Shown here: positions 14,956-22,522 of the stretch, piece after piece
Position numbering within the stretch: the first letter of the stretch is position 1
Layout: the number at the start of each line of letters is the position of its first letter
Assembly (NCBI GenBank): GCA_019114245.1
Contig: DXFX01000045.1
Coordinates: 1-36,486, forward strand
Length of the DNA: 36,486 nt
Direction: 5' to 3'
Source of the DNA: Candidatus Borkfalkia faecipullorum
Lineage (GTDB): Bacteria > Bacillota > Clostridia > Christensenellales > Borkfalkiaceae
Notes under the pieces: generated by a model
The model's database searches: none
What the model saw: only the letters and a program-made list of their open reading frames with translations
What the model was told of the DNA's origin: nothing
Program-made: the position numbers and the translations under genes

Positions 14956-15713
14956 AAAAGCACACCTCCTATGGCTGCCGCCAAGAGCATGAAAAGTTCC
15001 GTGACCTGCAGCATCCAGCCAGCGAGATCGCCCGAGATGCCGCCGAACGTTTTGAAAATGACGATGACGCAAAAAAGATAGACGACGACGCCCGCCGCGA
15101 GGATGACGAGCCCCAGCCAAAGGGAAAACGCCAGCGAAAAGGCGGCGGCGCCTGCGATCCACAGAAGGGACACGGCCGTGACCGCCCTGTTAGCGCCCGC
15201 CTGTTTGAATGTAGAAACCAGCCCCTCCTTTGCCGTGGGAAAGTTGGCGACGGAAAGGGCGCTCAGCGCGCGGGTAAAGACGTATGCGGACAAAAAAACG
15301 AGATACGTATGCAGAGAAATGCTGCACGCCGAAGAAAAATACACGATAAAATACACCGCGCACCAAAGCACGGCAAACGCGCCCGCGTGCGGGTCTTTCA
15401 AAATTTCCAGTTTTTTTTCGCGCGGAAGGCGGGAAGAGATGGCATCCGTCGTGTCGCAGAACCCGTCCAGATGGATGCCGCCTGTCACGACGACGGGGAG
15501 CGCCGTTAGAAGGGCGCCCGCAAGCAGCTGCGGCAGGGCGAGAAATTCGCACAAACAATACACCCCGTACCCCAGCGCGCCGATGACGGCGCCCACCAGC
15601 GGGAAAAAACAGAGCGCCCAGCGCAGGTTTTTTTCCGTCCATTCCGCCTGCGGCACGGGAATACGCGAATACATGGACAGCGCGATGAGAAAACTGTTCC
15701 AGAGACTTTTCAT
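14952..15713 (-). CDS. cobS: Adenosylcobinamide-GDP ribazoletransferase (cobalamin synthase, CobS)
   Basis: The 253-aa integral membrane enzyme joins adenosylcobinamide-GDP and alpha-ribazole (phosphate) to complete the cobalamin nucleotide loop. The family motif GGIHLDGFCDTTDA is at residues 78-91, followed by the LEILKDPHAGAFAV segment. About six hydrophobic helices are visible, and SRIPVP at residues 16-21 is usual for the N-terminus. The ATG overlaps the CobU stop, and its stop overlaps the short CobU-like ATG, both as ATGA. Confidence 0.95.
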   Translation of the reverse strand: MKSLWNSFLIALSMYSRIPVPQAEWTEKNLRWALCFFPLVGAVIGALGYGVYCLCEFLALPQLLAGALLTALPVVVTGGIHLDGFCDTTDAISSRLPREKKLEILKDPHAGAFAVLWCAVYFIVYFSSACSISLHTYLVFLSAYVFTRALSALSVANFPTAKEGLVSTFKQAGANRAVTAVSLLWIAGAAAFSLAFSLWLGLVILAAGVVVYLFCVIVIFKTFGGISGDLAGWMLQVTELFMLLAAAIGGVLL

Positions 15714-16228
15714 ACGAGTTCCCCTTTGTGTACGACGGGAATGCCGTACACGCTTTCGACGACAAGCTGCGCCGCCTGCGCGAGCAGGCAGTTGAGCCTG
15801 CCCAGCAGACGGATGTACTCCGCCGTTTCCCGTTCGTAGTCCTGCCCGTCCGAAAACACCTCGTTGGTGACGATGACGACGTCATTCTCCCGCGAAAGAA
15901 ATTCGATTTCCCCTCGGATGAGGGAGACGGGGTCTGCCTCGCGGTCGCCGAACATGGCGTTGGCGAGGCGGTTGGACAGGCATTCGAGCAAAACGACGCT
16001 GTCCTTTACATCGGTGCGCAGGCGGGATGGACTTTCCACCGTAACAAATCCGCGCCCTTCGCGCATGGCGCGGTGCTTTTGCACGCGGCGTTCCCCTTCC
16101 TCGTCCCACACGCGCATGGTGGCAAAATACAAGAGCGGCGCGCCCTTTTTTTGCGAAAGGCGCACGGCACAGCGCTCGGCAAGTTCGGATTTTCCGCTGC
16201 CGCTCCCGCCGCTGAACAGACAGATCAT
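15710..16228 (-). CDS. cobU: Adenosylcobinamide kinase / guanylyltransferase (CobU)
   Basis: The 172-aa protein has the CobU P-loop FSGGSGSGKSELAE (Lys13), a YFATMRVWDEEGERR segment followed by KHR around His52 where CobU enzymes carry the guanylylated histidine, and VLLECLSNRLAN. It should phosphorylate adenosylcobinamide and attach GMP. It is odd in one place: after VTNEV the usual GMGIVPEN run is replaced by FSDGQDYE. That motif is present instead in the short CobU-like protein two genes downstream. The ATG overlaps the CobT stop as ATGA. Confidence 0.92.
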   Translation of the reverse strand: MICLFSGGSGSGKSELAERCAVRLSQKKGAPLLYFATMRVWDEEGERRVQKHRAMREGRGFVTVESPSRLRTDVKDSVVLLECLSNRLANAMFGDREADPVSLIRGEIEFLSRENDVVIVTNEVFSDGQDYERETAEYIRLLGRLNCLLAQAAQLVVESVYGIPVVHKGELV

Positions 16229-17250
16229 AGCGGTTTGTACTCCTCGATGTCCGTCTGAGAAAAACAGATCATCTCACGAAAGACGGCGTACGCCGTGTCC
16301 AGAAGGGGCAGAAGCGCCACCGCGCCCGTCCCCTCGCCCAGCGCCATGTCCGCACGGATGGGCGCCGCAAAGCCGAGGCTGTCCAGCACGTATTTTGCGG
16401 CGGGTTCGCCCGACAGGTGGCTGGCGATCATGTACTTTTTGCTTTGCGGACAGAGCTTTGCCGCGCACAGCGCCGCGACGGCGGAAATGACGCCGTCGAT
16501 GATGACGGGAATGCCCGCCTGCGCCCCGCCGAGAAAGGCGCCGCACATCCCCGCAATGTCCAGCCCGCCCACCTTGGACAACACGTCCAAAGCGTCCTCG
16601 CGATCCGGCTGCAAACGGGCAACCGATCGTTCAATGACCTGTATCTTGCGTTCCAGCCCTGCGGGCGAAAGACCCGCGCCCTTGCCCGTGACGAGCCGCG
16701 GCGGCAGATCCAAAAGCACGCTCGCCACCGCGCCCGCCGTGGTGGTGTTGCCGATGCCCATTTCCCCCGCGGCGATGACGCCGTACCCCTTTTGCGCAAA
16801 CTCGCGCGCAAGGGAGGCGCCCTTTTTGACGGCGCGCAGGCATTCCTCGCGCGACATGGCGCGCGTCTGATAAAAATTGTGCGTGCCGCGCAGGATGTGC
16901 TCGTCGCGCACGCCGTCCGCCGCCCTGCACATTCCGATGTCCACAGGGAACACGTCCGCGCCCGCCGCCTTTGCCATGATGCACACGGTGGCATCCCCGC
17001 GCGCCATGTTTTCCGCCACCGTTGCGGTCACCTCGCTGCCCGTCTGCGTGACGCCCTCTTCCACCACGCCGTTGTCCGCACAGAACACCAGCACGCAGCG
17101 CTTTTTCAGGCCGCCCGCATTGGGCATCCCCTCGATGCGGCTGATGAGCTCCTCAAACAGCCCCATGCCGTGCAGAGGTTTTGCAAGTTCGTCCCAATGC
17201 TTTTTTGCCCTTTGGTATTTTTCCTCATCGTAAGGCATCGCTTCAAACAT
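16225..17250 (-). CDS. cobT: Nicotinate-nucleotide-dimethylbenzimidazole phosphoribosyltransferase (CobT)
   Basis: The 341-aa enzyme transfers phosphoribose from nicotinate mononucleotide to the lower-ligand base, usually 5,6-dimethylbenzimidazole, to make alpha-ribazole phosphate. Motifs include FCADNGVVEEGVTQTGSEVT, GEMGIGNTTTAGAVAS and the C-terminal MALGEGTGAV with the catalytic-type Glu306. The ATG at 17250 has GGGAG five bases upstream; an in-frame start 18 codons earlier lacks that and adds residues unlike the family. It starts 81 bp after the CbiA stop, the only real gap in the operon. Confidence 0.95.
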   Translation of the reverse strand: MFEAMPYDEEKYQRAKKHWDELAKPLHGMGLFEELISRIEGMPNAGGLKKRCVLVFCADNGVVEEGVTQTGSEVTATVAENMARGDATVCIMAKAAGADVFPVDIGMCRAADGVRDEHILRGTHNFYQTRAMSREECLRAVKKGASLAREFAQKGYGVIAAGEMGIGNTTTAGAVASVLLDLPPRLVTGKGAGLSPAGLERKIQVIERSVARLQPDREDALDVLSKVGGLDIAGMCGAFLGGAQAGIPVIIDGVISAVAALCAAKLCPQSKKYMIASHLSGEPAAKYVLDSLGFAAPIRADMALGEGTGAVALLPLLDTAYAVFREMICFSQTDIEEYKPL

Positions 17251-17331
17251 ATTTTCTCCCGCTTTACAAACAGATTTTACCGTTTTTTTGGCAACGTCCC
17301 GCAAAAATGAGGACCTTTGACTCTTTTTCCA

Positions 17332-18678
17332 CTATTTTTGCGCCGCATCCCGCTTTTCGCGAAAGTTTAGACAAGCGCGGTAAAAGTGTTCCGCGCAGGC
17401 AAGATTTCCGTAAAAGTGAACGTGCGGAAACCCCGCCGCAAGCCTTTCGTCCGCGACCAGGCAGAGACGGCTTTCCCCGCCGCGCACGGCAACCGCATCC
17501 GAACCGTTTTCCGTGCAGTCGTAATAGTGAAATTCGTGCGCGCGGAGCTCGGCCCCCGCAGGGCCTAAAAGGCAATCGCGCTTCAATTTCAAGGTACAGT
17601 ACCCGAACCGCACCAACTTGCCGCAGTCAAAGCATTCCCCGCCCAGAACGCCGCACATTTCCCGCCCGTCCAGAAGGGCGTTCAGGTACATGAACCCGCC
17701 GCATTCCGCAAAGACGGGAACGCCCCTCTGCACCGCCGCACGGATGCTGCCGCGCATGGAGCTGTTTTTTTCCAGCGCGTCCGCGTACAGTTCGGGATAG
17801 CCGCCGCCCAGGTACAGGCAGTCTGCCTGCGGCACCTGCGCATCGCGCAGAGGGGAAAAGAACACGATCTCCCCGCCCAGCTTTTGCAGGAGGCGGAAAT
17901 TGTCCTCATAATAAAAGCAGAACGCCTCGTCCCGCGCCACGGCAAAGCGCACTTTTCCCAGTTTGGGAAGGGGCGGCTGCGCCGCCTTCAGCGCGGGAGC
18001 GCTGTGCGCCAGGGCGATCAGTCCGTCCACGTCCAGCGTCTGTTCCGCCTGCCGCGCAAGGTGCTGCGTCATTTCGCGCAGGTTTTCCACTTCGCCCGCC
18101 GTGACGAGCCCCAGATGCCTGCTCTTTAAAAGATATTTTTCGGGGAGCGGGGGAAAGTACCCGTACAGCTTTGCCCCCTCCTCTTTCCAAAGTCCTTTCA
18201 GGCCCTCGTACGTACTTTTGCTGACGCGGTTGAGGATAAAGCCGCGGATGCCGCTCTCTTCCCGAAAGCGGAGAAACCCCTGCATCGCCGCAAGGAGGGA
18301 GAGAGAGCTCCCCTTTCCGTCCACGACGAGAACGGCGGGCATTTGCAGGCGGGAAGCGACGTCGAACGCGCTGTGCCGCGTGCTCTGCCCCAGGCCGTCG
18401 TAATAGCCCATGGCGCCCTCCGCGAGGCTGATCTCCCGCGCGCTTTCCGCAAACAGGGCGGGCATCCATTCGCCCGAAAGGAAGCTGTCCAGGTTGGAGG
18501 AAGGGGCGCCGACGATGCGCGCATGGAACATGGGGTCGATGTAATCCGGCCCGCACTTGAACGCGGCGACGTCCCTTCCGCGGTTTTTGAGCGCCTGCAG
18601 GAGCGCGCAGAAAACCGTCGTCTTGCCGCAGCCGCTGTGCGTGCCCGAGATCATCAGCCTTGCAAACGAATTTTCCAC
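17332..18678 (-). CDS. cbiA: Cobyrinate a,c-diamide synthase (CbiA/CobB), GTG start
   Basis: The 448-aa glutamine-dependent enzyme amidates the a and c side chains of cobyrinate. The ATP-binding N-terminus shows MISGTHSGCGKTT and FKCGPDYIDPMFH; LAEGAMGYYDG is also typical. The C-terminal GATase domain has the nucleophile Cys326 in FAECGGFMYL. The start is GTG at 18678, with GGAGG six bases upstream, one base after the TAG stop of the ATPase gene; sequence further upstream in frame belongs to that gene. No corrin-ring genes accompany it here, so its substrate must come from genes elsewhere or from salvage. Confidence 0.95.
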   Translation of the reverse strand: MENSFARLMISGTHSGCGKTTVFCALLQALKNRGRDVAAFKCGPDYIDPMFHARIVGAPSSNLDSFLSGEWMPALFAESAREISLAEGAMGYYDGLGQSTRHSAFDVASRLQMPAVLVVDGKGSSLSLLAAMQGFLRFREESGIRGFILNRVSKSTYEGLKGLWKEEGAKLYGYFPPLPEKYLLKSRHLGLVTAGEVENLREMTQHLARQAEQTLDVDGLIALAHSAPALKAAQPPLPKLGKVRFAVARDEAFCFYYEDNFRLLQKLGGEIVFFSPLRDAQVPQADCLYLGGGYPELYADALEKNSSMRGSIRAAVQRGVPVFAECGGFMYLNALLDGREMCGVLGGECFDCGKLVRFGYCTLKLKRDCLLGPAGAELRAHEFHYYDCTENGSDAVAVRGGESRLCLVADERLAAGFPHVHFYGNLACAEHFYRACLNFREKRDAAQK

Positions 18679-18679
18679 G

Positions 18680-19789
18680 CTATACCTCCGAAAGGGTAAG
18701 AATTTCGGGGATGCCCCGCTCCTTTGCAAAGGAGAGAAGGCGGGCGCATTCTGCATTGCATTCCCCGAACGTTTTGCACGCGGCGTACAGCTTCCCCGCG
18801 CGGGAAAGCTCTTCGCAAGCGCGCGAGGCGGCTTCCTCCGTCACGCGGGAAAAGGCGGGGACGGAAAAAACTTTTTGCGCGAGCACGCGCGCGACCTGAA
18901 AGTCCACGTCGTTTTCGGGAAAGATCCCGCAGGAGAAGGGAATGCCGCGCCTTTGCAGGGCGCGAAAGACGGGAATGCCCGTGCCGCCGCCCGCCAGGAC
19001 GAACAGGCGCGCTTCCCCCTGCGGCTTTTCCAGCTCCACACTGCCGAACAAGGCGTTATACGAGCCGTTCTGCAAGCCGTACAGTGCGCGGATCATTTCT
19101 TCGCAGAGCACCTCTTCGGGCGCGCCCGCCATGCAGACCCTGTCCCCTTCCACGCAGACGATCTTGTCCGAGACTTTTGCGGCGAGGTCGAGCTCGTGCA
19201 GGGAGAGCACGATGAGCATTTTGCGCTCGGCGGCGAGCCTGCGCAGAATGCCGAGAATTTCGATTTTATAGCGGATGTCCAGATAGGAAGTGGGTTCGTC
19301 CAGCACCATGATCTGCGGCTGCTGGCAGATCGCGCGCGCCAGGAGCACGCGCTGGCGCTGGCCGTCCGAGATCGCCGAAAAGGAGCGCTCCGCAAGCGGC
19401 TCCGCCCCCACCATTTGCAGGCTTTCCCGCACCACGTCCCTGTCTTTTGGCGTCAGTTTTCCGAAAAAGTCGGTGTACGGATACCTGCCTGCCTCCACCA
19501 CTTCTTCGCAGGTCATCCGCTCCGTTTTCAGCCGCTCGGTGAGGACGACGGAAACCTTTTCGGCAAACTGCCTGTCGGAGAGGGATTTCGTATCCGCACC
19601 GTCCACGTACACCCTGCCGCCCAGCGCTTGCAGCTGGCGCGTGAGGCTCTTTAAAATGGTGGATTTGCCCGCACCGTTGCGGCCGATGAGGGTGACCACC
19701 TCGCCCGCGTTGAGGGAAAGGCTGATGCCGCCGATGAGCACCTTCCCGCCGTAACCGACGCTGAGACCTTCTGCCGAAAGCTTGCTCAT
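18680..19789 (-). CDS. btuD: Corrinoid ABC transporter ATPase (BtuD-like) with a 125-aa C-terminal extra domain
   Basis: Residues 1-244 are a FecE/BtuD-type ATPase: Walker A GRNGAGKST (36-44), a variant signature SDGQRQR (141-147), Walker B IMVLDEPTSYLD (160-171) and the H-loop in LSLHELD. Residues 245-369 form an added domain not needed for transport. It begins with a beta strand and LAGGGTGIPVFRAL, which looks like a nucleotide-binding Rossmann turn, continues with GIFPENDVDFQVARVLA, and has two cysteines (in AACKTFGECNAEC, three in all) near its end. The ATG at 19789 overlaps the permease stop as ATGA. The substrate is inferred from the cobalamin riboswitch and operon. Confidence 0.93.
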   Translation of the reverse strand: MSKLSAEGLSVGYGGKVLIGGISLSLNAGEVVTLIGRNGAGKSTILKSLTRQLQALGGRVYVDGADTKSLSDRQFAEKVSVVLTERLKTERMTCEEVVEAGRYPYTDFFGKLTPKDRDVVRESLQMVGAEPLAERSFSAISDGQRQRVLLARAICQQPQIMVLDEPTSYLDIRYKIEILGILRRLAAERKMLIVLSLHELDLAAKVSDKIVCVEGDRVCMAGAPEEVLCEEMIRALYGLQNGSYNALFGSVELEKPQGEARLFVLAGGGTGIPVFRALQRRGIPFSCGIFPENDVDFQVARVLAQKVFSVPAFSRVTEEAASRACEELSRAGKLYAACKTFGECNAECARLLSFAKERGIPEILTLSEV

Positions 19790-20814
19790 ACTTCCCCCCT
19801 CCGCCGCGAAAGCAGCATGGCGATGACCACGGGCGCGCCCAGAACGGCGGTCACCGTGCTGATGGCCAGCTCCGTAGGGGCAAACACCGTGCGCGCGACG
19901 AGGTCGCACACCAGGCAGAACACCGCGCCCAGAAGAAAACTCCCCGGCAGAATAAGGGAAGGTTTTGAGGAGGAAAACATCCTCTTTGTCAGGTGCGGAA
20001 CGGCGATCCCCACAAAGGAGACAGGCCCCGCATACGCCACCACGCACGCCGAAAGAAGGGAGGAAAGCAAGAGAAGAAGCACGCGGAACAGCCTGACGTT
20101 CATGCCCATGCTCTGCGCGTAGCCCTCCCCCAGCCGAAAGGCGGAAATGGGCTTGACGAGAAGCAGCGTCCCCAAAAACGCGGCGAGCACAAAGCAAGCA
20201 ATGACGGCGACGTCCCCCCATTCCTTGCCCGAAAAACTGCCCATCGACCAGTACGTGAGGTTGACGATCTGCTCGTCCTTTGCAAAGGTGATGATGAGGT
20301 CAGTCACCGCCGAACAGATATAGCCGATCATGATCCCGACGACGAGCAGGACCGCCATATTTTTTGTTCTGCCCGCGCACAGGAGCACGAACCCCGTGGC
20401 GAGCAGGGAGCCCGCAAAGGACGCCAGAACCATGCTGACGCCGCCCATGCTGCCCCCGAAATTGACGGCGATGACCACCACGAACGCCAGCACCATCTTT
20501 GCGCCCGACGAGATGCCCAGCACAAAGGGGCTTGCGATGGGGTTGCGGAAATAGGTCTGGATGAGATAGCCCGAGACGCCGAGCGCGCCGCCCAGCAGGG
20601 CGGCGGCCGTCAGGCGGGGCATACGGATGTCCCAGACGATGGTATGCGCCGCCTCCCCGCGATACGCGCCCGTGAATAAAATTTTGAATACGTCCCCCAC
20701 GGAAATGCCCGCACTGCCCGCCCAGATGTTTGCCACCACGGCGGCAAACAGCAGCACGGCGAGCGCCGCAAAGCACAGTTGGTTCCGCAGGAGCCTCCTG
20801 CTTTTTTCCTTCAT
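19786..20814 (-). CDS. btuC: Corrinoid ABC transporter permease (BtuC/FecCD family)
   Basis: The 342-aa protein is a FecCD-family permease with about ten hydrophobic helices. Family marks are DIRMPRLTAAALLGGALGVS, the QTYFRNPIASPFVLGISSGA stretch and the late GPVSFVGIAVPHLTKR. Paired with the adjacent ATPase and lipoprotein it should import cobalamin or cobinamide across the cell membrane. Iron-siderophore permeases share this fold, so corrinoid specificity comes from the riboswitch and gene context. The ATG overlaps the lipoprotein stop as TGATG. Confidence 0.93.
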   Translation of the reverse strand: MKEKSRRLLRNQLCFAALAVLLFAAVVANIWAGSAGISVGDVFKILFTGAYRGEAAHTIVWDIRMPRLTAAALLGGALGVSGYLIQTYFRNPIASPFVLGISSGAKMVLAFVVVIAVNFGGSMGGVSMVLASFAGSLLATGFVLLCAGRTKNMAVLLVVGIMIGYICSAVTDLIITFAKDEQIVNLTYWSMGSFSGKEWGDVAVIACFVLAAFLGTLLLVKPISAFRLGEGYAQSMGMNVRLFRVLLLLLSSLLSACVVAYAGPVSFVGIAVPHLTKRMFSSSKPSLILPGSFLLGAVFCLVCDLVARTVFAPTELAISTVTAVLGAPVVIAMLLSRRRGEV

Positions 20815-22034
20815 CAGCTCAACCTGTCGACATAGGTGAGGGCGTCGGACGAGCCGTTTCCGTACAGCATCTGATAGATGTCCGCCACCATCTCCCCCAT
20901 TTTATCCATTTTCTGGTAAAAATCGCGGGAAGTTCTCCACACGTTTCCCTCTTGATACGCCCTGAACTGTTTGAACCAGTCGCCGAGGCGGGCGTCGATC
21001 AGCCCCTGCAGACTTTCGTCCTCCACGCCCGAAGCGCCGCTCGTCCAGTTATACAGAACGTAGTCCGCCTGCGCGCAGGTGCTGACAAACGTTTCCGCGT
21101 CCATCTTTGTATTGCCCGATTTGCCCGCGCCGATCTCCGCCACCTGTCTGCCGCCCGCAAGGGAGACGAGTTTGGTGACGTAGTCCTCCGCGTTGCGCAC
21201 GTTGTACGTGCTCTTGTCCGCGGTGGTGTAAAAGATGAGCACGCTCTTTCTCTCGCTTTCGGGAATGTCGCCGATTTGTTTCAGCGTGTCGTTGAGCGCC
21301 TTGACCTGCGCGTCGAACACGGCGTCCGACTGCGTGCGCAGGCCGAAGATCTCTCCGAACACTTTGATCCATTCCGTCCTGGCAAGCGGATGGCTTTCCG
21401 AGGAGGACTGGTCGCGCATGATGCGGATGTGACAGGTTTGGGAAAGCATTTCCTCCACTTGGGGGACATAGTCGATCATGGTCGAAAAAACCGCAAACGT
21501 GACGTGTTTTTCCGTACCGACGGTGAGAATTTTTTCATAATCGGGGGCGTTGTATTTGCCCACTTCCTGCACGGTGCCGTCCCCGATGGCCTGTTTGATC
21601 TCCTCAATGTACCAGGTGGTATCCGAGGTGGTCATGGGGACTTTGTCCAGCGCGTCCATCGCGTTGATGAGGGACATGGTGCTCGCCGACGAGACCAGGA
21701 TGTTGGCGCGGTCCTGCGCCGTCATCACCTGCGTGGTTTTGGGAACGCCCTCCGCGCCCGACACCCCCTCGGGCAGGAGCAGCCAGGAAGAACTGAGCGC
21801 CTTGTCCTTGTCGTAAATTTCGATCTCTGAATATCTGCGCCCTTCCCCGTCCGTAAAACGTTCGATGGAAAAGAGCTGCGCGAAGGTGTTTTCCTCCTTG
21901 CCCGTGCTGACAAGTTCGCCGTAAGATACGGTGACGTCCTCTGTTTTTTGTCCGTTTTTTGCGCACGCGGCGGCAAAAAACAGCATTCCCGACAGCATGA
22001 GTATGCCGAGAATGAGTGCCAATCTTCTCTTCAT
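20814..22034 (-). CDS. btuF: Corrinoid-binding lipoprotein of the ABC transporter (BtuF-like)
   Basis: The 406-aa protein starts with a basic, hydrophobic signal peptide and a lipobox FAAAC (Cys at about residue 24), so it should be anchored outside the membrane as the substrate-binding subunit. The body fits a helical-backbone binding protein: YEKILTVGTEKHVTFAVFS in the first lobe, a long linking helix, and KSVLIFYTTADKSTYNV with LVSLAGGRQVAE in the second. At ~380 mature residues it is larger than E. coli BtuF. GGAG lies seven bases before the ATG. It is the first gene after the riboswitch. Confidence 0.88.
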   Translation of the reverse strand: MKRRLALILGILMLSGMLFFAAACAKNGQKTEDVTVSYGELVSTGKEENTFAQLFSIERFTDGEGRRYSEIEIYDKDKALSSSWLLLPEGVSGAEGVPKTTQVMTAQDRANILVSSASTMSLINAMDALDKVPMTTSDTTWYIEEIKQAIGDGTVQEVGKYNAPDYEKILTVGTEKHVTFAVFSTMIDYVPQVEEMLSQTCHIRIMRDQSSSESHPLARTEWIKVFGEIFGLRTQSDAVFDAQVKALNDTLKQIGDIPESERKSVLIFYTTADKSTYNVRNAEDYVTKLVSLAGGRQVAEIGAGKSGNTKMDAETFVSTCAQADYVLYNWTSGASGVEDESLQGLIDARLGDWFKQFRAYQEGNVWRTSRDFYQKMDKMGEMVADIYQMLYGNGSSDALTYVDRLS

Positions 22035-22085
22035 TCTTTTACTCCCGTGTGATTTTTTTGTAAATAAACCGAAAAGATCGGCAAC

Positions 22086-22113
22086 AAAAAACGCCCGCGG
22101 CAGCGCGCGGACG
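22086..22113 (-). terminator. Riboswitch-controlled intrinsic terminator
   Basis: An 8-bp stem (22092-22099 with 22106-22113, one G-U pair) with a 6-base loop is followed on the minus strand by six T. It lies between the aptamer and the btuF ribosome binding site, so it is the likely expression platform: cobalamin bound, transcription stops. Confidence 0.85.
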
Positions 22114-22187
22114 TATCCTTCTTTCCCGTGATAAAAGAATTTGTCGGCCGCATTCTCCATTTGCCCAAGAATGTTCTCCGAACGAAA

Positions 22188-22347
22188 GCCGAGCAGGTCT
22201 CCTGACTTGCGGTCCTTACGGATCGGCGCGCCTTCTCGGACGGTCTGTCCAATGGCATTGCGCCTGTTTTCACCGCTGACAGTAATGGCTGTTGTACCGG
22301 ATTTGCACCGGTTTCCCTTTTCACCCGCCCTTCGGCGGACACTCGGC
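22188..22347 (-). promoter_or_regulatory. Cobalamin riboswitch (AdoCbl/B12 aptamer)
   Basis: The B12 box AAGTCAGGAGACCTGC is at 22193-22208 on the minus strand. Other conserved parts are the CCGGTGCAAATCCGGT hairpin and the GCCATTACTGTC segment. A closing P1 helix is visible between GCCGAG (22342-22347) and CTCGGC (22188-22193). The element sits 155 bp upstream of btuF and should control the whole cobalamin operon. Confidence 0.96.
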
Positions 22348-22370
22348 ATCGCAGATTTATTTACAGTTTC

Positions 22371-22399
22371 AGTTTATAACAAATTTCCCCGCCTGTCAA
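22371..22399 (-). promoter_or_regulatory. Promoter of the cobalamin operon
   Basis: A perfect TTGACA -35 (22394-22399) is followed by TAAACT (22371-22376) at 17 bp; TATAAA (22373-22378) at 15 bp is the alternative -10. Transcription would begin just before the riboswitch aptamer. Confidence 0.7.
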
Positions 22400-22441
22400 G
22401 CCTTTGCCTTTTATATAAGGGCGTCGGGCGGATTTTGCGCA

Positions 22442-22480
22442 GAAAAAAGCGCCGCCGCGCGGAAAATCCGCGCGGCGGCG
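22442..22480 (-). terminator. Strong intrinsic terminator after the GH3 gene
   Basis: A perfect 14-bp GC-rich stem (22450-22463 with 22467-22480), a 3-base loop and six T on the minus strand. It separates the beta-glucan locus from the cobalamin operon. Confidence 0.92.
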
Positions 22481-22522
22481 TCCGTATTTACGGCTGCCGT
22501 GCCGCTTTTACGAGAGCCTTTT

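Noticed and set aside
17251..17331. Internal promoter between cbiA and cobT
   Set aside because: The gap is AT-rich and has TTGCCA and TAAAAT, but no pair of boxes has acceptable spacing, so I could not support a promoter.
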